64,000 nucleotides of DNA from Dipteronia dyeriana (GCA_032871835.1 CM065302.1:3285094-3349093), one strand, 5' to 3'. Numbered from the stretch's first letter, positions 23,063-35,484 are shown. Notes: generated by a model from the sequence alone, not told the origin. Translations and numbers: made by a program.

Positions 23063-23410
23063 CTTAATGTCTCTCTTGGTTTTCAGGAAACTTGGCTTAG
23101 GAGAGGTGAAACCAACCACCATATATGTACAATTGGCGGATTGCTTATGAAAGTAATGAATAATGACAGAGGATGTGTTGGTAAAAGTTCGTAAGTTAAT
23201 TTTTTCGATGAATTTCGTTGTTCTTGACATGGAAGAGGATCGAGAGATTCCCCTTATCTTGGGGAGACGTTTTCTAACAGCAGAAAGAACTTTAAATGAT
23301 GTGCAACAAGGGAGCTCTTATTTTGAGGATGAAAGATGAGCAAGTCGATTACCTTCAATGTCTTCGAAGCCAAGAAATTTCCAACTGTGGTACATTCTTG
23401 TTGTCAAATA
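23063..23410 (+). pseudogene. Gypsy protease fragment
   Basis: In shifting frames the sequence reads LMSLLVFRKLGLGE, KPTTIYVQLADC, then NFVVLDMEEDREIPLILG, LNDVQQG and FNVFEAKKFPT. This is the C-terminal half of a Ty3/Gypsy retropepsin of the type found next to gag in Athila/Tat-like elements. It is isolated, and at least two frameshifts are evident. Confidence 0.65.
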
Positions 23411-23601
23411 AATTCAATAAATGGAGAGGATTGAGGTTTTTATAGAGAATTAGGGTTTCAAATCCACCGATAGGAGAAGAGAGGGAAGTGTTCTTATTGG
23501 TTGGAAATTAGAGGGGAAAAGGCTTAAAATTAATTTATAAGAAAATGCCGTGTTTTAGTCATGAATAAAGTCAAATGAATCTGTAAGTTAATATCGTCTT
23601 T
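23411..23601. mobile_element. CACTA element K1, left remnant
   Basis: Near 23528-23592 the sequence (TTTATGAATAAA-like, TGTAAGTTAATATCG) matches the repeat unit found at 36530-37070 in the same orientation. I infer that both belong to one CACTA subterminal array split by M1. The left limit is uncertain. A TATA-like CTCTATAAAAA on the minus strand lies near 23437. Confidence 0.45.
23593..23601. repeat. Target duplication of MULE M1, left copy
   Basis: ATCGTCTTT here is repeated at 36504-36512. Nine bases is the normal Mutator target duplication length. Confidence 0.6.
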
Positions 23602-23720
23602 GGGGTTAAAAAATTATTGGCACTATTTGAGGGGTGTGTTGTGCAAATATCACCACTTTACTAATGTATGTTTAAAAGGCACCATTTCAGTCATTGAGAC
23701 AAAAATACCCCGAAATATTA
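23602..23720 (+). repeat. Left terminal inverted repeat of M1
   Basis: It begins GGGGTTAAAAAATTATTGGC. It shares spaced blocks (TCACCA, GTTTAAAAGGCACC, a block of C before AAAT) with the reverse complement of the right end. Identity is modest, so the limits are approximate. Confidence 0.6.
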
Positions 23721-24039
23721 AAACAGTGAGGAAGTTGTCGTTTTCAAAGTCAGAGAGAAGCAACAGTCAAACCGACGAGAAACTAATCAACGGTGAAGTG
23801 ACCAGAAGAGCTGCGATTGACAAAGGTAAGATTGATTATCTTTCCTCGTTTTTGTTGTTGTTAGCTTGCATTACATGTTAGAATTGAGTTTTGTTGATAG
23901 GAATTGTAGAAACCGGTTAAAATAGAGATGTGAGAATGGTTGTGGTTTAGGTTAGGGTTTGTAATTTGGTTGAATATCAGTTAAGGAAGATGAAATCTGG
24001 ATTATCGAGACTTTTTTCAAGAGAATTGAGCTAATTTGT

Positions 24040-24640
24040 TTAGTCGAGCTTTTATTTTCGTAAAAATTAGGTTTTGGTAAGTCGAGGTTTTTTTGAATTG
24101 GATCGAGCATTTTTGAAAGGGATCGAGCTTTTTTCAAAGGGATCGAGCGTTTTAGAAAAGGGATCGAGTTTTTTCAATAGGGTCGAGCTTTTTTTGAATT
24201 GGATCGAGCCTTTTTGAAAGGCATCGAGCTATTTTGAAAAGGAATCGAGCTTTTTCGAAAAGGAATCGAGCTTTTTTGAAAAGGAATCGAGATTTTTTGA
24301 ATTGGATCGAGCCATTTTGAAAAGGATCGAGCTTTTTTGAATAGGTTTTGAGCTGTTTTTGAATTGGATCGAGCGTATTTGAAAGGGATCGAGCGTTTTT
24401 GAAAAGGGATCGAGCCTTTTTTGAAAGGGATCGAGCCTTTTTTGAAAGGGATCGAGCCTTTTTTGAAAGGGATCGAGCTTTTTTGAAAGGGATCGAGCTT
24501 TTTTGAAAAGGAATCGAGCTTTTTTGAAAGCGACAGAGCTTTTTAAAAAAGGATCATGCTTTTTAAAAAAGGATTCGAGATTTTTTCAATAGGTTCGAGC
24601 TTTTTTGTGAATTGGATCGAGATTTTTTATGTGTTCTATT
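24040..24640 (+). repeat. GATCGAG-T tract minisatellite, left array of M1
   Basis: More than twenty units of about 20-22 bases follow the pattern GGATCGAGCTTTTTTGAAAA with variants. The array lies between the left terminus and the start of the DUF1985 gene, in its 5' leader or promoter. Confidence 0.9.
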
Positions 24641-24670
24641 TAATGATGTTGTATTTCTGTTACATTACAG

Positions 24671-26044
24671 ATGAGAATTAGGTTGTGGGATTCGCTTAAA
24701 ACTCCAGAAGGATACTGGTACGAGGACAAATTGACTCGACACAATCATTTTGATGCCCTTGCCCATATAGACGACGCGTTGAACTGTGTCCCTGTAGAGT
24801 TTGCAGATGAAGACCGCCGTCGGTTCATGGCGTCATGTTTTGGGAATTTCCTGATGATGCATCGGGAGATGAAGTTTTCCGATGGTATTATCAATCTGTT
24901 GCTTTTGAGGGAGCTCCATTATAACGGCCCAACAGATGAGATGCACTTCATGTTAGGAAACAAGTCGGTGAGGTTTTCGAAGGTGGAATTTTGCCTGATC
25001 ACCGTACTACGGTTTGGAGTTGTACCGGACACCACCATGTATGCAGCAGTGGAGAATGGCATACATGAGCGGTACTTTCCTTGAGCCGATGAGGTGTCAT
25101 TGGAGCAGATTATGGGTGTTGTCACCGGCACAGAGTTTGGAAAGGCGTACGATGCTGTCAAGTTCTGCCTCTTATATATACTGAACTGGATACTGATGGG
25201 GGTGGATGAGAGATTTAAGATTCTAGTTTGGCAGTTTCGACTGGTTGAGGAGCTCGATGAGTTCGATGCGTTCCCGTGGGGTACCCACGTGTACATGCAT
25301 TCTATTTACTCATTCAATCATGCGCTTGATAGGCGAAGAGACGGGTTTGAGCGACGCCAGCAGGAAAAGGGCGCTGGCTTACACAGGGTGCAGACCTACA
25401 ACATATACGGTATATCTCATGCCCTATTGGTAAGAACTTCGTACAACAAATTGTACTTTATTGTTGGTGTCCAAAATTTTATCGATACTTACCGTACTTA
25501 TCTTTGATGCAGATATTTGTTGTGGAGGTGATCCCTGATTTGGCCAAAGAGGTTGGTGCCTGGAGGGTTACTGATCTGACTCCCCGTATTTTGAAGTGGG
25601 AGTTGACCAAACAACCGAGAGGGAAGAAGCTAGCAAAGATTTTCAAAGCTAGGGTATGTATTTATTTTGTTAATGTTTTTATTAGTTAGTATTTGTACAT
25701 TTACATTGTTCTAACTAATATTTCAGATGTTTACGATCAAGGAACTAGTGCCGACACCAGCTGAGAGACAGGCACCGTACTATGCCTGGCTAGACGAGGG
25801 GGGAGCCTGTATGTAGAAGATGACATGGATGATATACCGCCTTAGGTCCCTGATCAGACCATCTTAAGCGGGATCAGTGGTACAGAGGGTGGGGGTTTAA
25901 CAGACATGACCATTGACAGTGAGGGATCTGAGCCCGCTGCTGGGGGTTTAAGGCCCAGTGACAGTGAGGGATATGAGACAGATCCTCAACGAGAAAGGCA
26001 TAGGCATAGGCGGGTTCGGTTTTTCACCCCCGGATATGGTACAT
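24671..26044 (+). pseudogene. DUF1985 domain exons of the M1 Ulp1-like gene
   Basis: From MRIRLWDSLKTPEG the first exon shows the DUF1985 pattern: FMASCFGNFL, LLLRELHYNG, VEFCLITVLRFG, ERYF. An in-frame TGA at 25082-25084 interrupts it, and the same frame then continues (VTGTEFGKAYDAVKF, WILMGVDERFK). Introns with GT-AG ends are visible at 25430-25512 and 25654-25726. The last exon is acidic (EDDMDDIPP, SEGYETDPQ) and then basic (RERHRHRRVRFF). It is cut at 26044 by L1. The DUF1985 plus Ulp1 arrangement is common in plant MULE cargo. The role of the domain is unknown. Confidence 0.75.
26040..26044. repeat. Target duplication of L1, left copy
   Basis: TACAT is repeated exactly at 30389-30393, directly outside the right LTR. 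Confidence 0.88.
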
Positions 26045-27139
26045 TGACACGTCCTAAAGAAATGTTCCTACTCTCAAGTATAAGAGTGTCAAAGTAATAA
26101 ATTAACCGGTAAGACCGGGTCGAACCACAGGGAGGCTGTTCACTTGTCCCTGTAGAATTAATTATCTAAATTAATTACAAAGCATGTTATAAAATGTAAA
26201 TCAATTAAAATTAATACGGGGGCTAAGGGATCCACTGTTGGTAATTCGAATATGATCCAATTATTAATATTTAGTCCAGATTAATGGGATGGTATTCCAC
26301 TCCACTGACCACTCTCTAATAGATATGGGTAAAAGTACTCACTGTGCCAGACAATATTTGTCTGTCTACAGTGAGTCAAAAACTCCATAAAGATTAGAGG
26401 GGATAAACCACTCTCTGATACTTATGGGTAAAAGTACTAACTGTGCTAGACAATATCTGTCTATCTACAGTGAGTTAAAAACTCCACAAAGATCATAGGG
26501 GAGAAAGCTTAAAAATAATAAACTTACCAAAATTGGATCATATTTTCCATACCAACAGTATCACATTTGGCCCCAACTATATAAAATTAGCAAGACATAA
26601 TTTAACTAGAAAATAGCTATTTTATTTAAACTGAGAATTTGAGAATAAAGGAGAGAGAATTTAAAAAATCTAACATCATATTTGGATTCAGTACATGAAA
26701 ATTAGGGGGGAGAGGTCCCCTATTTATACAAAATACGGATGAAAATTGACCATAAGATGAATTTAGAATGGAAAGTCTAGATTTCCCTACGTCATCAGTG
26801 AAAAGTGATAGTGAACAGTAACCCATCCATGAGTGAACAGTAACGCATCCGAGAGTGAACAGTAACACATCGTGAGTGAACAGTGGAAGTCAACTGTGAT
26901 CTTAAGGTTTTTTGACGTTCTAAACTTAAAAACGATGTTTGTTTTGCCATCTGACTTCTCCATTATTCTGAATTGATTGAATTACCTCTGAAATACAAAG
27001 AAAAATACATTGATTACTACACAACACATTTATTTAAGCGAACGAACAAAATTATGTATGAATTGGGGAATTAATCATATTGGAATTGTAAAATGATGAT
27101 TTTATCCCTTAGTAAACATACACTTTTCAGTGTTAATCA
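26045..27139 (-). mobile_element. 3' LTR of L1
   Basis: TGACACGTCC to GTGTTAATCA, 1095 bp. It aligns throughout with the other LTR; about 10 differences were counted by eye in the first 235 bases. It contains two tandem copies of a unit of about 95 bp bearing an ACTCACTGT / ACAGTGAGT hairpin, and a GTGAACAGTAAC short array near 26810-26880. The LTR phrase ACCGGTAAGACCGGGTCGAACCA is characteristic of Tat-related LTRs. Confidence 0.9.
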
Positions 27140-29202
27140 CACCTTCCAACCAGCTTATTGCTAGTCCCTAGCAATTAAAGCGAAAATAGTAAAAACTCAA
27201 ATTCAAATATCTAAACTACCAAATAGACAAACTCTCCCATACATCTTTTTTCACCCTTTGACAACCAGTCATCAATTGAGTTATCAATCAAACTTTCTTG
27301 TGCTTAATAAAGATCAACACGATAACTATGAGATTCAATTGAAATCAAAAACATTTTCATTCTGAAATCTCACCAGGGCTTTTTCATTAGGCAACAGTTT
27401 TATTCTTTTTTTTTTAATACAACAAAATTGGAAACAAACATTCCATCTTTAATCCATGTAGCGAGCTTTAGGCCAATGACTCCCAAACCAGTTGGCTTTA
27501 GGGCATTAAGTGCTAAAACACTCCTACGGGCTTAATTACTTGGATTGCAGATGTTTTTTTTTTCAGTACAATTCCTTAAGCTTTCTCTTTAACCCGTGTA
27601 ACGAGTTTTGGGTCAATGACTCCCTAACCAGTTGGTCTTAGGGCATTAGGTGTTAAAGCACCCCTCAGACTTAATTGCTCGAGTTAAAGAGGCTACAGAA
27701 CTGCACTTTATTCTTATCCAGACTCCACCGTTTTACGCGAACACTCTATACTTACTGAGGCATGAGGCCCGGCTACTAAGTAAGAGTTTTGGTCACAACA
27801 CATAAAATTATTATTATTATTATTACTATATAAATTTTTAAACAAGACCACTGCCTTCGGTTGTTGCCCTTGAATGATGTTTCAGAACTTAATATCGTAA
27901 AATCTCAACTTACTGCACATAACCACGTGTCAATGTGCGTGTGTGTCTAGAATAGTTCAAAAAATTTCTCAAGATGACTTAATGAACAAAAGGATTAGTC
28001 AATGATATCACAATGGAGAGTTTATAAATTTGAATAGTCAAAATAGAGGAAAAAAATGCATCAGAACTACAAAGATGCATCTCAGAAGTATCTAAAAGAT
28101 CTCCTTACTCGGCCATCTTTACAAAAAAAAATGGTCAAAAGTTTTTTTTTTTTTTTTTGAAAAACAGAAGTTATTGAATCAACTATCCCCTTCCCCCAAT
28201 CAGAACGAGACATTGTCCCCAATGTCATTAGAAAGAGGTAAGGTTTAAAAGATATCACCTGAACAACTTGAAAGACAACAAAATCCTGCAAAACAACAAA
28301 TGAAATACAAAATATAGAAAAATAAAATGTATAAAAACCATGGGACAATCACAAACTGAGATTCATATCAATTATGCATTACTTGTTCTCTTTAAAAATC
28401 AAAAGTAAACAACAATAATTACAAAAGACTTTAAATGCGGAAGGAAAAAGATAATAAAAATAAAAGGATATTTACTGGTAGATGTGATTGTGGCTCACAT
28501 CTTCCTCTGGTTTTACGTCCAGAAACGGCTTCAACGCCTTCTATGGGTCGGGGATATGCTTCCCATCCAATTTTCTTATAAATTGGCAAACAGGGTCTTT
28601 TATAGTTAGATTCCCAAGACTATATTGTGCATGTTTTCGGCTTGGTTTTCTGCTGGATGTCTAAGTGGGTTTTCAGCCATGTTGTTAGTGAATGTGGGTG
28701 ATTGGGATCTCCTAATTAATTTACTACTAGATGTTCAAGACCAATGTCTCATGCAAATTTAATGAGGGTTCATGGAGGTGAAATACACAAAAAATAAAGA
28801 AAATAAAATAAAAAGTGATAAAAATAACAAGATGCAAAATTCTAGAGGTGTAATGTAAATATGTACAAGTGTTGGGGCAAAAGTACAAATAATTATAAAT
28901 ATAGGGACTAAAGTGAAAATATGATAATTACAGGGATTGATATGCAAAAATAAAATTTAAAATGACCTATATACAAATGCAAACTAGATCTAAGCTAAAA
29001 TATAAATAAAAAGTACAATGACTAAAATTAAAAAATGTGATTAAAGATAACAAGTGCTTTTTTTTTCAAGTGGATGAAGTTTATAAGTGATGAAAAATTG
29101 AATACAAAATAAGAATAAAGATGATAGAAAAGGAAAAAAAAAACGCAAAACTGAAATAAAATTAAAAAGAAATTAATACTACAAAGAAAATACGGACTTA
29201 CC
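27140..29202 (-). mobile_element. Internal region of L1, non-coding
   Basis: No gag, protease, RT or integrase motif was found on either strand in about 2.1 kb, so L1 is non-autonomous (LARD-like). A segment of about 130 bp is imperfectly duplicated at 27440-27690 (ATGACTCCCWAACCAGTTGG in both). A perfect small hairpin, GACATT-GTCCCC-AATGTC, is at 28209-28226. The minus-strand form TTGGGGACAATG is a phrase I associate with the 3' regions of Athila/Tat elements. It probably depends on a Tat relative for movement. Confidence 0.75.
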
Positions 29203-29220
29203 TCCCCGACAGCGGCGCCA
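29203..29220 (-). promoter_or_regulatory. Primer-binding site of L1
   Basis: TGGCGCCGCTGTCGGGGAGG on the minus strand begins six bases after the 5' LTR. This opening is typical of Tat/Athila primer sites. It sets L1 orientation as minus. Confidence 0.8.
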
Positions 29221-29226
29221 AAAACT

Positions 29227-30388
29227 TGACACGTCCTAAAGAAGTGTTCTACTCTCAAGTATAAAAGTGTCAAAGTAATAAATTAACCGGTAAGACCGGG
29301 TCGAACCACAGGGAGGTTGTTCACTTGTCCTTGTAGAATTAATTATCTAAATTAATTACAAAGCTTGTTATAAAATATAAATCAATTAAAATTAATACTG
29401 GGGCTAAGGGATCCATTGTTGGTAATTCGAATATGATCAAATTATTAATATTTAGTCCAGATTAATGGGATGGTATTCCACTCCACTGTCCACTCTCTAA
29501 TAGATGTAGGTAAAAATACTCACTGTGCCAGACAATATATGTCTGTCTACAGTGAGTCAAAAACTCCATAAAGATTAGAGGGGATAAACCACTCTCTGAT
29601 AGATATGGGTAAAAGTACTCACTGTGCTAGACAATATCTGTCTATCTACAGTGAGTCAAAAACTCCACAAAGATCAGATGGGAGAAAGCATAAAAATAAT
29701 AAACTTACCAAAATTGGATCATATTTTCCATACCAACAGTATCACCTTTGGCCCCAGCTATATAAAATTAGCCAGACATAATTTAATTAGAAAATAACTA
29801 TTTTATTTAAACTGAGAATTTGAGAACAAAGGAGAGATAATTTCAAAAATCTAACATCATATTTGGATTCAAGACATGTAATTATGGGGGGAGAGACCCC
29901 CTATTTATACAAAATACGGATGAAAATTGACCATCGGATGAATTTAGAATGGAGCGTCCAGATTTCGCTACGTCATCAGTGAACAGTAACAGTGAACAGT
30001 AACCCATCTATGAGTGAACAGTAACACATCCAAGAGTGAACAGTAAAGCATCGTGAGTGAACAGTGAAAGTCACCTGTGAACAGTGAAAGTCAACTGTGA
30101 ACAGTGAACAGTGAATAGTCAAAATTATGAAAATACCCTTCGTGGTCTTCTTAAGGTTTTTTGATGTTCTAAACTTGAAAACGACATTTGTTTTGCCATC
30201 TAGCTTCTCCATGATTCTGAATTGATTGAATTACCTCTGAAATACAAAGAAAAATACACTGATTACTACACAACACATTTATTTAAGCGAACGAACGAAA
30301 TTATTTCTAAATTGGGGAATTAATCATATTGGAAGTGTAAAATGATGATATTATCCCTTAATAAACATACGCTTTTCAGTGTTAATCA
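29227..30388 (-). mobile_element. 5' LTR of L1
   Basis: TGACACGTCC to GTGTTAATCA, 1162 bp, 67 bp longer than the partner. The excess lies in the GTGAACAGT array near 30050-30140, where extra units and a short unique piece are present. It is followed by the exact TACAT duplication. Confidence 0.9.
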
Positions 30389-30393
30389 TACAT

Positions 30394-31265
30394 CTGCAGG
30401 AGATTCCCGTGGGGGCATTGGACGTGATGGAGAGATAAGTTGAGAACAAAGTTTAGTGTTTTTTATTAACACGTGGTGATAGTTTTTTACTAACAATGTA
30501 GACATGATTTCAGGCTCCGTGGGCAGATATGTTGAACGCTGTGCGTGAAGCCCTCAGAAAGAGTGACGAGGATCGACAGCGTCAACACTTGGAGTTGTTG
30601 GATATGATCCGGAAGAGTGATAAGGATCGTCAGCAGCAACACCGATTGTTACTGGATATGATCTATTATTTAGTCCCGGAGGGTCGACTAATAGGTATCC
30701 GGGGGGGACAGACATGACAGCTCAACGTAGTCAGGATCTACCTACCGGCATGGTAGGTTCGGAGAGGGAACCTCAGTCGCATACCAGCGAGAGTAGGCTT
30801 GGTTCACGTACAACAGTCTTATCTGGGTCCTCCCAGGCTCAGCGGTCCCCCCCACCACCCAGCACATCGATCCCCCGACCACCTAGCATATCGATTCAGC
30901 CACAACGGTCCCCTCCCCCACCTAGCACTTCTGTGGCGTCGGAGCTGTGCCCTCCTCCACCCAGCACGTCTGTGCCATCTGAGCGGTCCCTTCCCCCACC
31001 CAGCACGTCTGTGCCATCTGAGCTGTCCCTTTCCCCACCCAGCACTTCTGTGCCGTCGGAGCAGTCCCCTCCCCCGGCTAATACATCGAAGCGTTTAGTT
31101 AAACGCATATGGCAGTTGGTGAGCCCTTACACAGATCCATGCCCTCCAAAGAGGTTGAGGACACAGCCCGAGTCCGTGGAACACATTTTTGACCCCCACG
31201 GACTAGTGGACGCTGACCAGCTTACGGCATACAAGGCCTTCAAGAGGAACATCAACGGGGAACTG
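30394..31265 (+). pseudogene. Middle exons of the M1 Ulp1-like gene (proline-rich linker)
   Basis: The reading frame from before L1 resumes here (SAGDSRGGIGRDGE) after the target duplication. An intron follows whose donor reads ATAAGT where GTAAGT is expected; its acceptor is TTTCAG at about 30512. The next exon holds a charged repeat (KSDEDRQRQH, KSDKDRQQQH). A frameshift lies in the seven-G run at 30701-30707. The following frame is a Pro/Ser-rich linker with about seven copies of a PPPSTSVPSE-like unit, then a basic stretch (KRLVKRIWQL). This links DUF1985 to the protease. Confidence 0.65.
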
Positions 31266-32425
31266 TGAGTCCAACTTTTTATAATAAAAATGGATGTACA
31301 TTTCTTGTTTATTCAAATTTATGTATAGCTAAGGTAATTCAATCATTAAACGGAAGTGATATGGACGTGCTGACACCAGTTACCGCGGGATGGTTCATGC
31401 GTATGCAGTCCAACTTCATGGACTTGGAGGACATGGTACGTACTTATTAAATTTCATATTAACGTTTGTGTAAGTAATATTGAATTGTTAACAATTACAG
31501 TGATTTTATTGTTTGTCAGCATATGGATGCATACCTCCATATTCTTCGCAAGCGTCAGCGAGGATTTCCCAATGTGTACAACCAGAGAATCAACGTGTTG
31601 GATACACAATTTTATGTAAGTAGATATAAATTTTGGGAATCGAATCGCATTTTCTGGTTTTGTATTATTAATACGATATTGTCAATGCTTGTACAACCAC
31701 TTATGTTGTACATGTGGGAGAGGATGATGCCTCGTGATTCGCACAGTGTTGTGACCACGATAAGGTGGAATGTGTTACAGTCCCGATGGTTGAAAGAGGA
31801 ACTTCTGAAGATCCGTGGAGCAACCACGAGTGGAAACCGCCCATGGCACGAGGTTGACGTGGTAATTGTTAAATGATGGAGATGATTTAAAAAATAAACT
31901 GTTTGTATATCCTCAGCTCACACGGTATGCAAACTATTATAGGTGCTGATTCCGTGCAATGTTGGGGCCCAACATTGGCTGGTGGTGAGCGTCGACCTTT
32001 GTCGTGGGAAGATTGACATTTATGACCTGGAGACAAGAAGTCCCTTATCAGATCAGGCACCAGTAGGTCCAGCCATTACGGTGGTTGTTACCCTCCATGT
32101 TGAGTGACGCGGGGTTCCACATAGCACGATGAGCTGGTCGTCGAGCGTTCCATCTAGAAAATAAGCCCTTCTCGATCAGCCTGGTGCATACTTCTACAGT
32201 CCCTTAACAAAAGATATCGTAAGACATTCTATTTCATTCACGTGCTTAGATATTCTTTTTGAACGATTTGTAATGGTGTTTTATATGCCGAATTGCAGAG
32301 GTAACTGTGGTCCCCATACTTTGAGACTTATCGAGTACTTACTAGCGGGTCGAAGGCCTTTTGATTGGTCAGAGGACGACATGGGGATCATTCGGGGAGA
32401 AAATGGATGTGGAGATTTTTTCTAA
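31266..32425 (+). pseudogene. Ulp1-like (C48) cysteine protease domain of M1
   Basis: Exons with visible GT-AG borders encode VLTPVTAGWFMRMQ, then HMDAYLHILRKRQ and the catalytic part. The triad is recognisable: His in QHWLVV (codon 31973-31975), Asp in IYDLE (32024-32026) and Cys in GNCGPH (32306-32308). In active relatives this domain removes SUMO or ubiquitin-like modifiers. Stops near 32105 and later, together with the upstream damage, make this copy a pseudogene even though the catalytic residues survive. Confidence 0.75.
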
Positions 32426-32593
32426 CTCCAGGCCCGCCTAGTGATTGGTTGTATAATACCAATTTTTATGTACACAGACATGTAATTAAATCATGAATAT
32501 TAATTCATTCATTAATAAGTAATTATTTCAATTCCAAACTATTACAATCTGATACACTTCCAAAAGTTTTCAATGTGATCAAAACTTTGTCAT

Positions 32594-35400
32594 TCATTCC
32601 CTATTATAGTCAATGTTAGGGCACGTTTGTTTGTTGTGTCCAATTGAATGACAGATACTACACTTACAGCCGTATTCATCGGGAACACCTCTGCTTGTAC
32701 CTTCATTAATCATATGTGGATTAGGACATCTCCTGGAATTATGCTCTGGTTGTCTACATCTTCTATAGGATTGTGTAGTTGTCCTCTCCAAAGACGAGAC
32801 ATGGCGACCCACCCTCGGGTGTCATGCTTGTCTCCTGGAGTTTGGATTCAAAATCACCCTCTGAACAATGTCAGATGGCACAACCCAAGTGGAAGGATGG
32901 CCCACCAGCATAATAGGAACCGAGTACGCGTTAATAAGTGTCTGTCTCTTGTAGTAGTCCGCATATAAAGTTGTGAAGTCCAAGTTCCGCTCCCTGTAAA
33001 AAACATTGAAAACGATCAGTTTCACCGAGTAAATGATCAGTCCGAACATAAAGTTGTCAAGTCCAAGTTTCAGTAATGTACCGTGCCGCCGTAAGGCAGT
33101 GAGAACATGGAAAATGATCCATTTGAAATTTGTTGCAAGTACAAGTCTTCCAGGCTTAGTCAATAGTCCACTGTTTTCCAGACCGCTTATCCGAGAAAAT
33201 GTTCCAGTCTATTGGATTTACGATAAAAAAACCACACTTCTCCACACATTTTAAGAGCACAAGATGTGCTGCATCAGTCAACCGATGACACATGGTTTGT
33301 GCAACTCTATAGCGATTGTGAAACCACCGTTACAACATATTCCTAATGAACTCAGCCAGAGTCAACATAGGCAGTTGGTGTGCAATTTTTAGGCATGAGT
33401 TTATGTATTCTGTAGCATTTGTTATCATCACCCTGTACCTTCTTTTCGGACAGTGTACATGAGACCACTTGTGTGGACCGGCATCAATTACATAATCATG
33501 TGCATTATGGTGCAAGTTTCTTAACTCTTCCATATGCTGGTTATATTCAAACTCGGTGTATGCGCGGGCTGCTTTGTCTATTATTACGACAACATCCTTC
33601 CTATGAAATCGCTACTTAATATTTTCAGCAAAGTGTCAGCAACATATGGTATGGGTGGCATAAGGGAACACTTTAGAAATTCCTACTTCAATGCTTGCAT
33701 GTCTATCGGAAATGAAAACTAGCTCATCAATATGACCTAGGGCACCCTTCAAGCAATCCAAAAACCATTCACATGAAAGGTTGTTTTCTGAGTCGCCGTA
33801 CCCAAAAGCAATTGGACACACTTGTTCGTTCCTATCTTGTGCTGTTGCAACAAATATTGTACCCCGGAATCGTCCCTTCAAATAGGTACCATCAACGGTA
33901 ATGACTAGACGTATACACGTCCAGAATCCTCTAAGTGAGGCACCAATCGACATGAAGAAGTATAGAAATTTACCATCTTCATCTCACTGTAAGTCAGTGA
34001 TTGTGCCATGGTTTTGTTGTTCCAAAACGTAACCAAATGATGGAAGCAGTTGGAAGGTTTCCTCATGCGTTCCATATGTCAGTGACAACGCATAATCCAA
34101 GGCGGTGTGTGCCTTACTGTACATGATTTGGATTCCATACATTGATTTCATGTTGGCGATTATGTCCTTCAGACGCATTAGTCGACCATCTTGTTGTTGA
34201 AGTCTAGGTGCAATAACTTCTCCAATTATGACTGCACTAGCTTGTCAGTGGCGGCGGTGAATTTCCTCTAACGGACAAGTGTGTTCGTTGACAAAACTTC
34301 TTACTTAAAAGTATGTGCCTTCATCTCTCCTCACGTCTATTAACTTCCACGTACAATTTCCCATCAAACAAACTAGATGTAATATTGTCTTATTGGACCT
34401 TTTCACATTCCACTCGAAGTTCTGCCGCATTGTAAAATGGCCTACTAGTCTCTTCAAATCCTTTTTCGTTGGAAAAAATTGGCCTTTATATATCATGCTT
34501 GTAGGTTCATCTTCAACCAAGTTCCTGCTTCCACTAATACCAAACGAGTATGATTCTGCTCCTGGAATAACCCATGTTGTGCCATTATCAGAATCATCTG
34601 GAGTTACATTAGCCCTCCCCTCGGAGGTCCCTGCTATATCTAGTGTACTGGAACTAAATCTGTGTACATGTTTTACACGTTTTACACGTCTTTCCGTTTC
34701 GACAGGTTCTGCATCATCCTGATTGTCCTATACATTTTCTACATAATTGAAATTGCCCTCATTATCCACCTCATGATTCACCCCAACATTCAGTGCTGTA
34801 TTCTCCTCATTGTTGATGTCATTGTAGATCTCATTGTATTGGTGGTTGTAATGTCTACCATTCATCTCAATTTGACAACCAAATACATCGTCGAATTGAG
34901 GTCCCGATCTATTATCATGGGAGGCTATTTCCAGTGAGACATCACATATGTTTTCCCGACCATCATTCCCACTTCTTTCTGTGAACAACTGGTTGCTTCC
35001 GCCTGACGATCGAAATTGTTGCGGGTTATCACGATCAGGGATATCTTCACCAATGACACCTCCTACTGGCCTCTCTATTAGACTAACATATACTTGAGGG
35101 ATCACCCTATCTTCCCCTAGCATAAACCTAGAACATCATCATTGTTTCTTAAAAATGTACGATATGTAGTCCTAGGAACAATTGATATAAACTATAGCTC
35201 AGCACTGTATTTGTTCTCATCAAACTTCACAATAGTTTGCACGATCGACACCAGTTCGTCGTAACTCAAATTCTTTGACATATACAAACCTTGGTTATCG
35301 GAACCTAAATACCTCTGATTTTCGTCTAGTAATTGCTCCTATCGACCGTTGTAAGATATGACTATTCTCACCCTATCTATTGTCCTATCAAAACCAACAT
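32594..35400 (-). pseudogene. MURA (Mutator-like) transposase of M1
   Basis: Reading leftwards: an N-terminal PB1-like piece (IVISYNGR, SKNLSYDELVSIV), an acidic region (35123-34728), the MuDR DNA-binding region (FPTKKDLKRLVGHFT, then CTWKL), and the DDE core with VDGTYLKGRF and FISDRHASI. Then come a SWIM zinc finger (CTCNKF, ending CSH near 33110) and CCHC knuckles. The second knuckle is intact (CSICHSIGHNKQTC); the first has Tyr for its first Cys. At least eight stops interrupt the frame. It would catalyse cut-and-paste transposition if intact. Confidence 0.82.
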
Positions 35401-35484
35401 TATAAACCATTAATAAGAAAAAAATATTTCATATTAAATTTACAATTATAAAGAATTAAACAAAAATCAAAAGTGTAAGATATG

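Noticed and set aside
22617..23067. Target duplication of the 441-bp solo LTR
   Set aside because: Flanks AGAGA and CTTAA differ, so the LTR call rests on its ends and TATA box only.
24040..24640. CRISPR-like repeat array
   Set aside because: Units are adjacent and imperfect with no unique spacers, and the genome is a plant.
30799..31108. Alternative open frames over the Pro/Ser linker
   Set aside because: Repetitive CCCCCACC sequence keeps all frames open; only the PPPSTS frame fits the gene context.
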